A DNA stretch of 64,000 nucleotides from the NCBI RefSeq assembly GCF_024347335.1, contig NZ_AP025464.1, forward strand, positions 1,612,001 to 1,676,000, written 5' to 3'. The stretch is from Vibrio celticus (GTDB lineage: Bacteria > Pseudomonadota > Gammaproteobacteria > Enterobacterales > Vibrionaceae). The notes below the pieces were generated by a model. The model worked only from the letters and a program-made list of their open reading frames with translations. It made no database searches and was not told the origin of the DNA. Position 1 is the stretch's first letter; every line of letters begins with the position of its first letter. A program made the translations under genes and the position numbers. This document shows, piece after piece, positions 9,012-17,496 of this stretch.

Positions 9012-9716
9012 TTAACGCCAGGCGGTCGAAACAAATAAGTAACCCTTCCCGCGAATGGTCTGAATTTTCTCTGCTGGTGTGTGGTCGTCGCCAAGAATCT
9101 TTCTTAGGCGCACTATTTTATTATCAATCGTTCGATCGATTCCGTCGTACTCAATACCACGTAGCGTTTGTGTCAAATAGTCACGTGATAGCGGAGTATC
9201 AGGGTTACTCGCTAATAACCACAACAGGTCAAATTCGCTGTCAGTTAGTGATAAAACGGCACCTGAAAGTTCACACTTCTTATAGGTGTTTTTCAGAACC
9301 AGTTGATCAAACTGAAGGTTGTCTGAGTCATCGACTGAAGCTGTATTGGTGTCTTGGCGGCGTAATAGTGAACGAACTCTGGCCAGCAGAACTCTTGGTT
9401 TGATTGGCTTGGTGACATAGTCATCAGCGCCTGTCTCTAAGCCTGCAACGTGGTCGAAATCATCATCGCTAGCGGTGAGCATTAAAATCTTACCTTTAAA
9501 GAGGGTGCGGGTCTGTCGGCATATTGTCAGTCCATCGGTTACAGGGAGCATTAAATCCAACAACACGATATCAGGCTGTTCGGCAAGGATGGTCTGTGCG
9601 GCATCACTGCCATCATCGAGTGTGGAAACATCAAAGTCCTGCGTAACAAAGTAATCCTTTAGCATTCGCTGAAGTTTCAAATCGTCTTCTACGATGATCA
9701 TTTTAGGTTTTGTCAT
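9012..9716 (-). CDS. OmpR-family response regulator, RstA-like
   Basis: DNA-binding response regulator of 234 residues. The receiver domain (about 1-120) has the acidic pair ED at 10-12, phospho-acceptor D54 in VLLDLML and the conserved Lys103 in VTKPIKP. The C-terminal winged helix (about 135-232) ends with the OmpR-type TIRGKGYLF motif. The stretch GADDYVTKPIKPRVLLARV recalls enteric RstA (GACDYILKTTPPAVLLARL). It is the first gene of a two-gene unit with the histidine kinase. Start ATG at 9716 is consistent with the family N-terminus. Confidence 0.92.
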   Translation of the reverse strand: MTKPKMIIVEDDLKLQRMLKDYFVTQDFDVSTLDDGSDAAQTILAEQPDIVLLDLMLPVTDGLTICRQTRTLFKGKILMLTASDDDFDHVAGLETGADDYVTKPIKPRVLLARVRSLLRRQDTNTASVDDSDNLQFDQLVLKNTYKKCELSGAVLSLTDSEFDLLWLLASNPDTPLSRDYLTQTLRGIEYDGIDRTIDNKIVRLRKILGDDHTPAEKIQTIRGKGYLFVSTAWR

Positions 9717-9994
9717 TCCATTCTCAGCCTTATCGTGTGTTTCATTTATTGAGATTACGTGAGGGAGCCTTTTTGAGTATCTAGTTATTGTGGCATACCC
9801 AATTTACAGGCCTTACGTAAAATACCTGACATGAATGATTAAACACTTTGCACGCTAGTTCAATGATGTTTTTGGATTTGTGTGAAAATAAAAAACAATG
9901 TTCAAAACGATATACATTCTCATACATTCGCACGACAGATGTTTTGATCTTTAAATAATAGAATTTTCCCATCAAACATTTTGGGAATAACTGT

Positions 9995-11092
9995 ATGAAC
10001 GACTATAGAAATGCATTACTGGCGTTACCTTTGATTCTGCTAGCGGGTTGTAACTCAAGCTCTAACTCAGGTAAAGCTGCCAACAAAGCGCAAGTAAAAC
10101 CTCAAGCTGATTACGTATTTTCATCAGCGAAACTGGGTGAGTTGTATAAAGAGCGACAAGAGGTCCAAGAATCCATAAAGCTTGATTACAACGGTGTGCA
10201 GTATGAAACCGTTCTGTTTGCGGAAGATATTAGTGATAAGCAAAAAGTAGTTAGGCTTGCGGATAGTTTAGGTCAAAGTGTGGATCTGTACCTTCCTGAT
10301 GCAGGGGCTGACGATTGTGCGATATACAGTGAGGGTAAGTTTTTTGATTCATTTGATTGTGGTGTTGCTCAACGCTCAATTGGGAATGACACCACGTTAA
10401 TTAACACGACAACGAATACTCATAAACCCGTCGAGCTTGAGTATCACAATGAACTGGTTCAATACGTGACTAGCCTTGGGTCTACTATTTTGAGCAACAC
10501 TAAAAGTGGCAACAAGGTAACCATCACCACATCGTTTGCTTTCAACGCTTTTTACCGTGATGTTCTCAATGAGACTGGCGCTGCTGATCGAATTCGGTCG
10601 ACTCTGGGGGCATCAACCTATTCTCAGCTTTTTGATATCGTGAAATTGTATCGAGGCAGCGAGATGACATTGAAGTTTACCAACCATATTGGTGGCAGCG
10701 CTGACGACGATATCAATATGTATACCGGGCGCATGATCCACAGTAACAACATGACGACGATCGTAACGCCTACGGGGTCGGTGTTCTCTGGCGGCACGGA
10801 TCTTTTCGCTGCGGGTAACCCACGAGTATTGCAACGAGCAGATACCACCAAAGCCATTGAGCTTAATAAGCAGGTTGGTGTGCACAGTTGGGCTGAGGAT
10901 GATAAAACAGCCAAAGAATTCCCATACACCAATGAAAGCCATCGTAAGCAAGCGACCTATTTTAAAAAGGTGATGGGAGACAAAGGAATCGATTTCTATA
11001 TCTTCACTTTAGACTCTGCGCCTGCTTCTGGTGAACACTGGGTGACTAAGGCCGATTCAGATAAATACGATTTCATTACACGCATTGAGTAG
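9995..11092 (+). CDS. Lipoprotein with possible ClpP/crotonase-like fold (COG3904-like)
   Basis: 365-residue lipoprotein; lipobox LAGC puts the lipidated Cys at residue 19. The N-terminal half is unfamiliar. The C-terminal part (about 225-360) reads like periplasmic ClpP-fold proteins of COG3904: GGSADDDINMYTGRMIHSN matches the typical GGxVxxG...R.IH segment, SVFSGGTDLFAAG matches the oxyanion/nucleophile loop (candidate Ser in FSGG), GVHSW supplies a candidate His, and FYIFTLDSAPASGEHWVT resembles the family's C-terminal helix. Catalytic activity is unproven. Four cysteines besides the lipidated one do not obviously pair. It has its own terminator. No operon partner is seen; the function is unknown. 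Confidence 0.8.
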   Translation: MNDYRNALLALPLILLAGCNSSSNSGKAANKAQVKPQADYVFSSAKLGELYKERQEVQESIKLDYNGVQYETVLFAEDISDKQKVVRLADSLGQSVDLYLPDAGADDCAIYSEGKFFDSFDCGVAQRSIGNDTTLINTTTNTHKPVELEYHNELVQYVTSLGSTILSNTKSGNKVTITTSFAFNAFYRDVLNETGAADRIRSTLGASTYSQLFDIVKLYRGSEMTLKFTNHIGGSADDDINMYTGRMIHSNNMTTIVTPTGSVFSGGTDLFAAGNPRVLQRADTTKAIELNKQVGVHSWAEDDKTAKEFPYTNESHRKQATYFKKVMGDKGIDFYIFTLDSAPASGEHWVTKADSDKYDFITRIE

Positions 11093-11126
11093 CTTAGGCT
11101 CGAATTAAAGTTAGTAACGACTAGAG

Positions 11127-11163
11127 AAGGTTGGTGATGACGTTGTTGTCACCAATCTTTTTT
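11127..11163 (+). terminator. Terminator after the ClpP-like lipoprotein
   Basis: AAGGTTGGTGA pairs with TCACCAATCTT (one G-U pair), followed by a T-run, 35 bases after the stop codon at 11092. Confidence 0.8.
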
Positions 11164-11523
11164 GTTCATTTTTTGATTCGTTACCGGTGTTGATTGTGGA
11201 TTTTCTGGCCTTAAATTTAAGTATAAAAATTCCTTGATACTACCTTTTCACTCCCTCCCCAAAAAGTTTCTACACGGATTCTCACTGATTGATTTTTGAA
11301 CTTTCCAAGCAAAAACATTTGACCAATAACTATCACACCTCAAATCTTTAATTGTTTTCGTTAGTGCTCCAAATGATATTTAATTTATTGTTTTATAATG
11401 ATTTTTGTTGTTTTAAATGCTGTGTTGTTACGAGTTTGTTTTAAATAATCATTTGAACCCTAACTAAATTTCTGTCATTTTATATTTAACTGAACGTTCA
11501 ATATAAAATAAAAGGACTGAGAA
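11164..11523 (+). other. Regulatory gap upstream of the bet operon
   Basis: About 360 bases of AT-rich DNA between the preceding terminator and betI. It holds the operon promoter and the BetI-type palindrome at 11491-11500. No ORF on either strand is convincing. A region of this length fits an osmotically and choline-controlled promoter with several regulators, which is inference. Confidence 0.55.
11491..11500. promoter_or_regulatory. Candidate BetI operator
   Basis: TGAACGTTCA is a perfect 10-base palindrome in an AT-rich flank, 24 bases upstream of the betI ATG. TetR-family repressors bind such sites, and an operator next to their own operon start is the usual arrangement for BetI, which is released by choline. 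Position and symmetry are seen; binding is inferred. Confidence 0.5.
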
Positions 11524-12126
11524 ATGCCGAAGGTTGGGATGCCTGATATACGTAAACCACAGCTTGTTCAAGCCACCATGACGGTGATTGATCGAGTGGG
11601 TTTGCATGCCGCGAGTATTGCGTTGATCAGCAAAGAAGCGGGAGTCTCCACTGGCATTATTAATCACTATTTTGGCGGGAAGCATGGGCTGCTCGAAGAG
11701 ACCATGCGTGAAATCCTTCGCCAACTTTCCAATACCATCACGACTTCACTAAAAGCGCTTCCTGTTGATGCTCACCAACAGAGAATAAACGCGATCATCG
11801 ATGGTAACTTCGAAGGTTACCAGGCAGAAAATAAGGTCGCGAAGGCGTGGTTGGCATTTTGGTCATATTCAATGCATGACGAGCAGCTGAAAAGACTGCA
11901 GCGTGTGAATGAAAAACGTTTAATTTCACACTTACGTCTTGAGTTGAAAGGTATTTTGAATCACGAACAAGCGGATCTCGTTGCTCACGGGATTGCGTCT
12001 CTGATTGATGGTTTGTGGCTGAGAGGCACACTAAACCCAGATGGTATCGATGCTCAAAAGGCGCGTGCCATCATCAATGATTATCTAGATAAACAACTTA
12101 CGTTCTACTCGTGCAGTACCAAATAG
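11524..12126 (+). CDS. betI: TetR-family choline-sensing repressor BetI
   Basis: 200-residue TetR-family repressor of the glycine betaine synthesis genes, relieved by choline. The start MPKVGMPDIRKPQLVQATM is the BetI N-terminus, and the HTH lies at about residues 26-50 (ASIALISKEAGVSTGIINHYF). AAAAGGACTGAGAA before the ATG supplies the ribosome site. It is the first gene of a six-gene run (betI, betB, betA, choX, choW, choV), so the repressor controls both oxidation and import of choline. It is close to the usual length of about 195-200 residues. Confidence 0.95.
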   Translation: MPKVGMPDIRKPQLVQATMTVIDRVGLHAASIALISKEAGVSTGIINHYFGGKHGLLEETMREILRQLSNTITTSLKALPVDAHQQRINAIIDGNFEGYQAENKVAKAWLAFWSYSMHDEQLKRLQRVNEKRLISHLRLELKGILNHEQADLVAHGIASLIDGLWLRGTLNPDGIDAQKARAIINDYLDKQLTFYSCSTK

Positions 12127-12219
12127 AACGCAGTGTTAGGACTAGAACAGCACTAGAACGACCAATACTCACATATAGACCAGTAGAGTCTAACAACAAT
12201 AATTAAGTCAGAATCTCAA

Positions 12220-13680
12220 ATGGAAATGAACTCGTTATACATCGATGGCGCAGCGGTTAAAGCAACCTCTGGTGAAACCTTTGATAGCATTAACCCTGCC
12301 AACGGTGAACCTATCGCGACGTTAGGCCAAGCATCTTCAGCAGATGTCGATAGCGCTATTGAATCTGCGAAGCGCGGATTTGCGGTATGGTCTGCAATGA
12401 CCGCTGTGGAACGCAGCCGTATTCTGTTGAAGGCAGTGGAAATACTTAGAGCTCGAAATGATGACCTTGCAAACCTTGAGGTTGTTGATACGGGCAAGCC
12501 GCTGCAAGAAGCGATTGAAGTGGATGTGGCGTCTGGCGCTGATGTTATTGAATACTTTGCTGGCTTGGCACCAACGCTACAAGGCGACCAACAACCGCTG
12601 AGCGAATCTCAATTTTTCTACACTCGCCGCGAGCCGCTAGGCATCTGTGCGGGCATTGGTGCGTGGAACTACCCTATCCAAATCGCGATGTGGAAATCGG
12701 CTCCGGCATTAGCTGCGGGTAACGTGATGATTTTCAAGCCTTCAGAAGAAACGCCGCTAACGGCGCTCAAGCTTGCTGAGATATTTACCGAAGCTGGTCT
12801 TCCTGATGGCGTGTTCAACGTGGTTCAGGGCGATTACCGTGTTGGTCAGATGCTAACGGCGCACCCAGATATCGCGAAAGTATCGTTCACGGGCGAAACC
12901 GGTACCGGTAAAGCGGTAATGGCAGACAGCGCTAAGACGCTGAAATCAGTCACCATGGAACTTGGCGGCAAGTCACCGATGATCGTGTTTGATGATGCGA
13001 AATTGGATGATGCAGTGTCAGCTTCGATGGTCGCAAACTTCTACACTCAAGGCGAAGTGTGTACTAACGGTACTCGTGTTTATGTACATGAAAACATCTA
13101 CAACGCATTCATCGACCAACTTAAGACTCGCACTGAGAAGCTGATCATTGGTAACCCAATGGATATGGAGACTCAGATCGGCGCGTTGATTTCTAAAGAA
13201 CACCTTTCAAAAGTCCTTGAAGCAATTGAGCTAGCTAAACAGTCGGGCGCAACCCTGCTGACGGGCGGCTATCAAGTGACAGACAACGGCCTCGAAAATG
13301 GTAATTTTGTTATCCCAACCGTGTTTGTGGATTGCGAAGACAACATGCCTCACGTTCAACAAGAGATCTTTGGCCCTGTGATGTCAGTGTTGAAGTTTAC
13401 CGACGAAGACGATGTGATTCGCCGCGCTAACGACACCAAATATGGCCTTGCGGCTGGCGTGTTCACGCAAAACCTTTCTCGTGCTCACCGCGTGATCCAT
13501 CAAATGCAGGCAGGTATTTGTTGGGTGAACACGTGGGGCGACTCACCAGCAGAAATGCCGGTTGGTGGTTACAAGCTTTCGGGTATTGGCCGTGAAAATG
13601 GACCAGAAACCCTACTTCATTATACGCAGACTAAGAGCATTCTTATTGAACTTGGCGACTACGCCAGCCCTTATGCCTAA
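12220..13680 (+). CDS. betB: Betaine aldehyde dehydrogenase
   Basis: NAD(P)-dependent dehydrogenase that converts betaine aldehyde to glycine betaine, the second step of choline oxidation, in the cytoplasm. The 486-residue chain has the aldehyde dehydrogenase signature with the general base E247 in TMELGGKSP and nucleophile C281 in GEVCTNGTR, and the BetB-type segment GAWNYPIQIAMWKSAPALAAGN at about 147-168. It follows betI by 93 bases and precedes betA, the standard Vibrio order. Two in-frame ATGs (12220 and 12226) are possible; the first is used. Confidence 0.96.
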   Translation: MEMNSLYIDGAAVKATSGETFDSINPANGEPIATLGQASSADVDSAIESAKRGFAVWSAMTAVERSRILLKAVEILRARNDDLANLEVVDTGKPLQEAIEVDVASGADVIEYFAGLAPTLQGDQQPLSESQFFYTRREPLGICAGIGAWNYPIQIAMWKSAPALAAGNVMIFKPSEETPLTALKLAEIFTEAGLPDGVFNVVQGDYRVGQMLTAHPDIAKVSFTGETGTGKAVMADSAKTLKSVTMELGGKSPMIVFDDAKLDDAVSASMVANFYTQGEVCTNGTRVYVHENIYNAFIDQLKTRTEKLIIGNPMDMETQIGALISKEHLSKVLEAIELAKQSGATLLTGGYQVTDNGLENGNFVIPTVFVDCEDNMPHVQQEIFGPVMSVLKFTDEDDVIRRANDTKYGLAAGVFTQNLSRAHRVIHQMQAGICWVNTWGDSPAEMPVGGYKLSGIGRENGPETLLHYTQTKSILIELGDYASPYA

Positions 13681-13700
13681 CGCGTAACACTCAATTTTAT

Positions 13701-13724
13701 GGGTTAGCTTAACAGAGCTAGCCC
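13701..13724 (+). other. Intercistronic hairpin, betB-betA
   Basis: GGGTTAGCT pairs with AGCTAGCCC (9 pairs, one G-U) across a 6-base loop in the 72-base gap. There is no T-run, so it is more likely an RNA stability or processing element than a terminator. Confidence 0.55.
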
Positions 13725-13752
13725 CACTGACTTATCTCAGGGAAATCAAAAC

Positions 13753-15465
13753 ATGGAACAACGCTACGATTATATTATCGTCGGCGCGGGTTCGGCCGGC
13801 TGTGTGTTAGCGGATAGGCTAACGGAAAGCGGTGAACATAGCGTTTTATTACTGGAAGCTGGTGGTACGGACAAGAGTATTTTTATCCAAATGCCAACCG
13901 CGCTTTCTTACCCAATGAATACTGAAAAGTACGCTTGGCAATTTGAAACAGAGAAAGAACCGGGCCTTGATGGACGTGAACTGCACTGCCCACGTGGCAA
14001 AGTGTTAGGCGGCAGCTCATCGATCAACGGCATGGTTTACGTTCGTGGCCACGCCTGTGATTTTGACCAATGGGAAGAAGAGGGTGCTGCGGGTTGGAAC
14101 TACCAAGCATGTCTGCCTTATTTCCGCCGTGCTGAATCATGGAACAAAGGCGGTGATGAATACCGTGGAGACAATGGCCCTGTCGGCACTTGTAATGGTA
14201 ACGATATGGAGCTCAACCCGCTTTACCAAGCGTTCATCGATGCAGGTAAAGACGCCGGTTATCCAGAAACCAACGATTATAACGGCTACCAGCAAGAAGG
14301 CTTCGGCACCATGCACATGACGGTAGACAAGGGTGTTAGAGCCTCAACCTCTAACGCTTATCTACGTCGAGCATTGAAGCGTTCAAACCTGACCTTGAAG
14401 AAAGGTATCGTGGCGCGTCGTTTCTTACTTGAAGCACAAGACTTAGAAGGTCAATCAGGCTTGAAAGCGGTTGGTGTCGAGTTTGAAAAGTCAGGCAATA
14501 CCCAGGTGACTGTGGCGAACAAAGAAGTGATCTCTTCTGCGGGTTCTATTGGCTCGGTTCAACTGCTGCAGCTTTCTGGTATCGGCCCGAAAGCCGTGCT
14601 TGAAAAGGCCGGCGTTGAAGTTAAACACGAACTAAGCGGTGTCGGTGAAAACCTTCAAGATCACTTAGAAGTGTACTTCCAATATCACTGCAACGAACCG
14701 ATCACGCTCAACAGTAAGCTTGGCTTGGTCAGCAAGGGCATGATTGGCGCGGAATGGATTCTGACTCGTAAAGGCCTTGGTGCCACTAACCACTTTGAAT
14801 CGTGCGCGTTCATTCGTTCTCGCAAAGGATTGAAGTGGCCAAACATTCAATATCACTTCCTGCCAGGAGCGATGCGTTACGACGGGCAAGCGGCCTTTGA
14901 TGGTCACGGTTTCCAAGTACACGTTGGGCCTAACAAGCCAGAAAGTCGCGGTACGGTTGCGATCACTTCTGCTGATCCGCATGCCAAGCCAGAGATCATT
15001 TTCAACTACATTTCGACTGAGCAAGACCGCCAAGATTGGCGCGATTGTATTCGTCTGACACGCGAGATTTTGTCTCAACCAGCAATGGATGCTTACCGAG
15101 GCGAAGAGATTCAGCCGGGTCTAAGTATCACTTCCGATGAAGCAATCGATGAATGGGTTAAGCAGAACGTGGAAAGTGCGTACCACCCTTCATGTGGCTG
15201 CAAAATGGGTGCTGATGATGATCCAATGGCAGTGCTTGATGAAGAGTGTCGCGTTCGCGGTATCGACAGCTTACGTGTTGTTGATTCGTCGGTTTTCCCA
15301 GTTATTCCAAACGGCAACCTGAACGCCCCGACCATTATGGTGGCTGAGCGTGCTTCCGATTTGATTTTGGGTAAGCCAATGCTCAAAGAGCAGGACGTTC
15401 CAGTGTGGATTGCACCTGAATGGCAAGAGAAACAAAGAATCAATAAACCAGTAAGAGAAGCGTAA
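13753..15465 (+). CDS. betA: Choline dehydrogenase
   Basis: FAD-dependent GMC-family oxidoreductase that oxidises choline to betaine aldehyde and feeds electrons to the respiratory chain at the inner membrane. The 570 residues carry the N-terminal FAD motif YIIVGAGSAGCVLADRL (about 7-23), the GMC signature GGSSSINGMVYVRGH (about 81-95) and the second GMC signature near 260. The catalytic pair is His478 (YHPSCGCKMG) and Asn524 (NGNLNAPTIM). It lies between betB and choX. Length and motifs match BetA closely. Confidence 0.96.
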   Translation: MEQRYDYIIVGAGSAGCVLADRLTESGEHSVLLLEAGGTDKSIFIQMPTALSYPMNTEKYAWQFETEKEPGLDGRELHCPRGKVLGGSSSINGMVYVRGHACDFDQWEEEGAAGWNYQACLPYFRRAESWNKGGDEYRGDNGPVGTCNGNDMELNPLYQAFIDAGKDAGYPETNDYNGYQQEGFGTMHMTVDKGVRASTSNAYLRRALKRSNLTLKKGIVARRFLLEAQDLEGQSGLKAVGVEFEKSGNTQVTVANKEVISSAGSIGSVQLLQLSGIGPKAVLEKAGVEVKHELSGVGENLQDHLEVYFQYHCNEPITLNSKLGLVSKGMIGAEWILTRKGLGATNHFESCAFIRSRKGLKWPNIQYHFLPGAMRYDGQAAFDGHGFQVHVGPNKPESRGTVAITSADPHAKPEIIFNYISTEQDRQDWRDCIRLTREILSQPAMDAYRGEEIQPGLSITSDEAIDEWVKQNVESAYHPSCGCKMGADDDPMAVLDEECRVRGIDSLRVVDSSVFPVIPNGNLNAPTIMVAERASDLILGKPMLKEQDVPVWIAPEWQEKQRINKPVREA

Positions 15466-15529
15466 GCCTCTGTTATTGAGATAAAAATAATAAAAAGTAA
15501 CAACCAAAATTAGTCAAAAGTCAGTAAAA

Positions 15530-15557
15530 CTGCCCTGATTAGTATGAGTTAGGGCAG
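15530..15557 (+). other. Intercistronic hairpin, betA-choX
   Basis: CTGCCCT pairs with AGGGCAG across 14 bases, 28 bases before the choX start. It is followed by an A-rich stretch that includes the ribosome site rather than a T-run, so read-through is expected. It may protect a choX-containing mRNA from exonuclease. Confidence 0.5.
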
Positions 15558-15584
15558 AAAAAGGAAAGATAAAAAGGAATCATT

Positions 15585-16556
15585 ATGACGACTCAACATA
15601 AGCAAACTGCTACAAAAAAGGTATTAGCAACATTAGCCATCAGTTCATTTGCGTTCGGTGCTAACGCTTCTATTGAACCACAGCAATGTGAAAACGTTCG
15701 CTTCGCTGATGTAGGCTGGACTGACATTACCGCAACAACCGCCGTTACTTCTGAACTATTAAAAGGCCTTGGTTACAAAACTAAAACCGACCTACTTTCA
15801 GTACCGGTGACTTACTCTTCAATGGCGAACGGCGATATTGACGTATTCCTAGGTAACTGGATGCCAACCATGGAAGGCGATATTGCTAAGTACCGTGAAG
15901 CGGGCACGGTTGAAACCGTTCGTGCCAACCTTGAAGGCGCAAAATACACGCTAGCCGTACCAAAATACGTGTACGACTCAGGTGTAAAAAGCTTCGCCGA
16001 CCTAGCAAAACATGCCGACAAATTTAAAGACCGCATCTATGGCATCGAGCCGGGTAACGACGGTAACCGCCTAATACAATCAATGATTGATTCAGACGCG
16101 TTTGGCTTGAAAGATTTCAGCATAGTGGAATCAAGCGAAGCGGGTATGGTGTCTCAAGTATCACGCGCAGCACGCCGTAGCCAATGGATTGTTTACCTTG
16201 GTTGGGCTCCGCACCCGATGAACAGCAATGTTGAGATGGAATACCTTTCAGGCGGTGACGACTTCTTCGGCCCTAACTACGGTGGCGCGAATGTTTACAC
16301 TAACGTTCGTTCAAACTACCTGTCTGAGTGTGCAAACGTCGGTCAACTTCTACAAAACCTAGAATTCACTCTAGAGATGGAAAACCAGTTGATGGAAGAG
16401 ATTCTTAACCAAAAAGTGAAGCCAGAAAAAGCGGCTCAACAATGGTTGAACAACACCCCTCAACAAGTTGAAGCTTGGTTAGACAACGTAAAAACGCATA
16501 AAGGTGAATCAGCGACTCAAGCCGTTACTGAATACCTAAAGCAAGTTAAAGCTTAG
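15585..16556 (+). CDS. choX: Choline ABC transporter substrate-binding protein
   Basis: Periplasmic choline-binding protein of the ProX/OpuAC family, 323 residues. A signal peptide ends near ANA at residue 29. Tryptophan-bearing segments typical of quaternary-amine binding boxes are visible: DVGWTDITATT, GNWMPTMEGD and YLGWAPHPMN. Genes for the matching permease (choW) and ATPase (choV) follow, and betIBA precedes, so the substrate is called as choline rather than glycine betaine. It is bracketed by RNA hairpins on both sides, which could raise its level relative to the permease. Confidence 0.93.
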   Translation: MTTQHKQTATKKVLATLAISSFAFGANASIEPQQCENVRFADVGWTDITATTAVTSELLKGLGYKTKTDLLSVPVTYSSMANGDIDVFLGNWMPTMEGDIAKYREAGTVETVRANLEGAKYTLAVPKYVYDSGVKSFADLAKHADKFKDRIYGIEPGNDGNRLIQSMIDSDAFGLKDFSIVESSEAGMVSQVSRAARRSQWIVYLGWAPHPMNSNVEMEYLSGGDDFFGPNYGGANVYTNVRSNYLSECANVGQLLQNLEFTLEMENQLMEEILNQKVKPEKAAQQWLNNTPQQVEAWLDNVKTHKGESATQAVTEYLKQVKA

Positions 16557-16590
16557 TTCTACCCATCTCAACAGCTACATAAATAATAAA

Positions 16591-16632
16591 GGTGGGCTTA
16601 CCAATTTATCGATTGGTTTGAAGTAGCCCACC
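16591..16632 (+). other. Intercistronic hairpin, choX-choW
   Basis: GGTGGGCT pairs with AGCCCACC, and an inner ACCAAT/ATTGGT stem stacks inside it. No T-run follows. Such a structure after a binding-protein gene typically stabilises the upstream message and lets only part of transcription or RNA continue into the permease. Confidence 0.6.
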
Positions 16633-16651
16633 CATAATAAAAGGCAATATT

Positions 16652-17494
16652 GTGAATTTTATTACGGAAAACAAAATCCCTGTCGGACAATGGATGGAAG
16701 CGGGTGTTGATTGGCTAACAATCAATGCAGCAGGATTCTTTGACGCTATTTCGATTTTTCTAGAAACCGTCATTATGTTTTTAGTCGATGTATTTAAGTG
16801 GATGCCGCCTGCTCTGCCAATCGTGATTACCGCTGCGATTGCGTGGTACTTACACCGTAAACCTTCGCTAGTGATCTTTGTGGTCGCGGCACTGCTGACT
16901 ATTCTTAACCTCGGCTACTGGCAAGAAATGCTGGAAACCTTTGTTCTCGTCTTTGCGGCGACAACGATTTCCGTATTAATTGGCGTACCGGTTGGCATCA
17001 TGGCAGCGCATCGTCCTTGGCTCTATACGATGTTGCGTCCAATTCTCGATTTAATGCAGACCGTTCCAACGTTTGTGTATCTGATTCCAACTCTGGTTCT
17101 ATTCGGCTTGGGCATCGTGCCTGGCTTAATCTCGACCATTATTTTCGCGATAGCTGCACCGATTCGTTTGACCTACTTAGGGGTAACTAAAGTCCCTGAA
17201 GAGCTGATTGAAGCGGGTAAAGCCTTTGGTGCAAGTCGCATGAAGTTACTGCTCAAAGTTGAATTACCAGCCGCTCTGCCAAGCATCATGGCGGGTGTTA
17301 CCCAATGTATTATGCTGTCGCTTTCGATGGTGGTTATCGCCGCCCTTGTTGGTGCTGACGGGCTTGGTAAACCTGTTGTTCGTGCATTGAATACAGTGAA
17401 CATCTCACAAGGTTTTGAAGCCGGATTAGCGATTGTTTTAGTCGCAATCATCCTTGACCGCTTGTGCAAAACACCAAACCAGAAGGAAGCTTAA
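16652..17494 (+). CDS. choW: Choline ABC transporter permease
   Basis: 280-residue inner-membrane permease of the OpuAB/ProW family. The start is GTG (VNFITENK). It has about six membrane spans and the permease loop EAGKAFGASRMKLLLKVELP (about 189-208) that contacts the ATPase. It acts with ChoX and ChoV to import choline for oxidation by BetA and BetB. The downstream choV start lies 2 bases after the stop. Confidence 0.93.
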   Translation: MNFITENKIPVGQWMEAGVDWLTINAAGFFDAISIFLETVIMFLVDVFKWMPPALPIVITAAIAWYLHRKPSLVIFVVAALLTILNLGYWQEMLETFVLVFAATTISVLIGVPVGIMAAHRPWLYTMLRPILDLMQTVPTFVYLIPTLVLFGLGIVPGLISTIIFAIAAPIRLTYLGVTKVPEELIEAGKAFGASRMKLLLKVELPAALPSIMAGVTQCIMLSLSMVVIAALVGADGLGKPVVRALNTVNISQGFEAGLAIVLVAIILDRLCKTPNQKEA

Positions 17495-17496
17495 TC

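Noticed and set aside
9781..9975. 64-residue minus-strand frame upstream of the response regulator
   Set aside because: Lies in AT-rich promoter DNA, lacks a ribosome site and has no recognisable sequence.
10613..10951. Two minus-strand frames over the ClpP-like lipoprotein gene
   Set aside because: They are antisense shadows of a well-supported gene.
15466..16651. Riboswitch for choline or betaine in the choX gaps
   Set aside because: The structures are simple hairpins without conserved riboswitch features.
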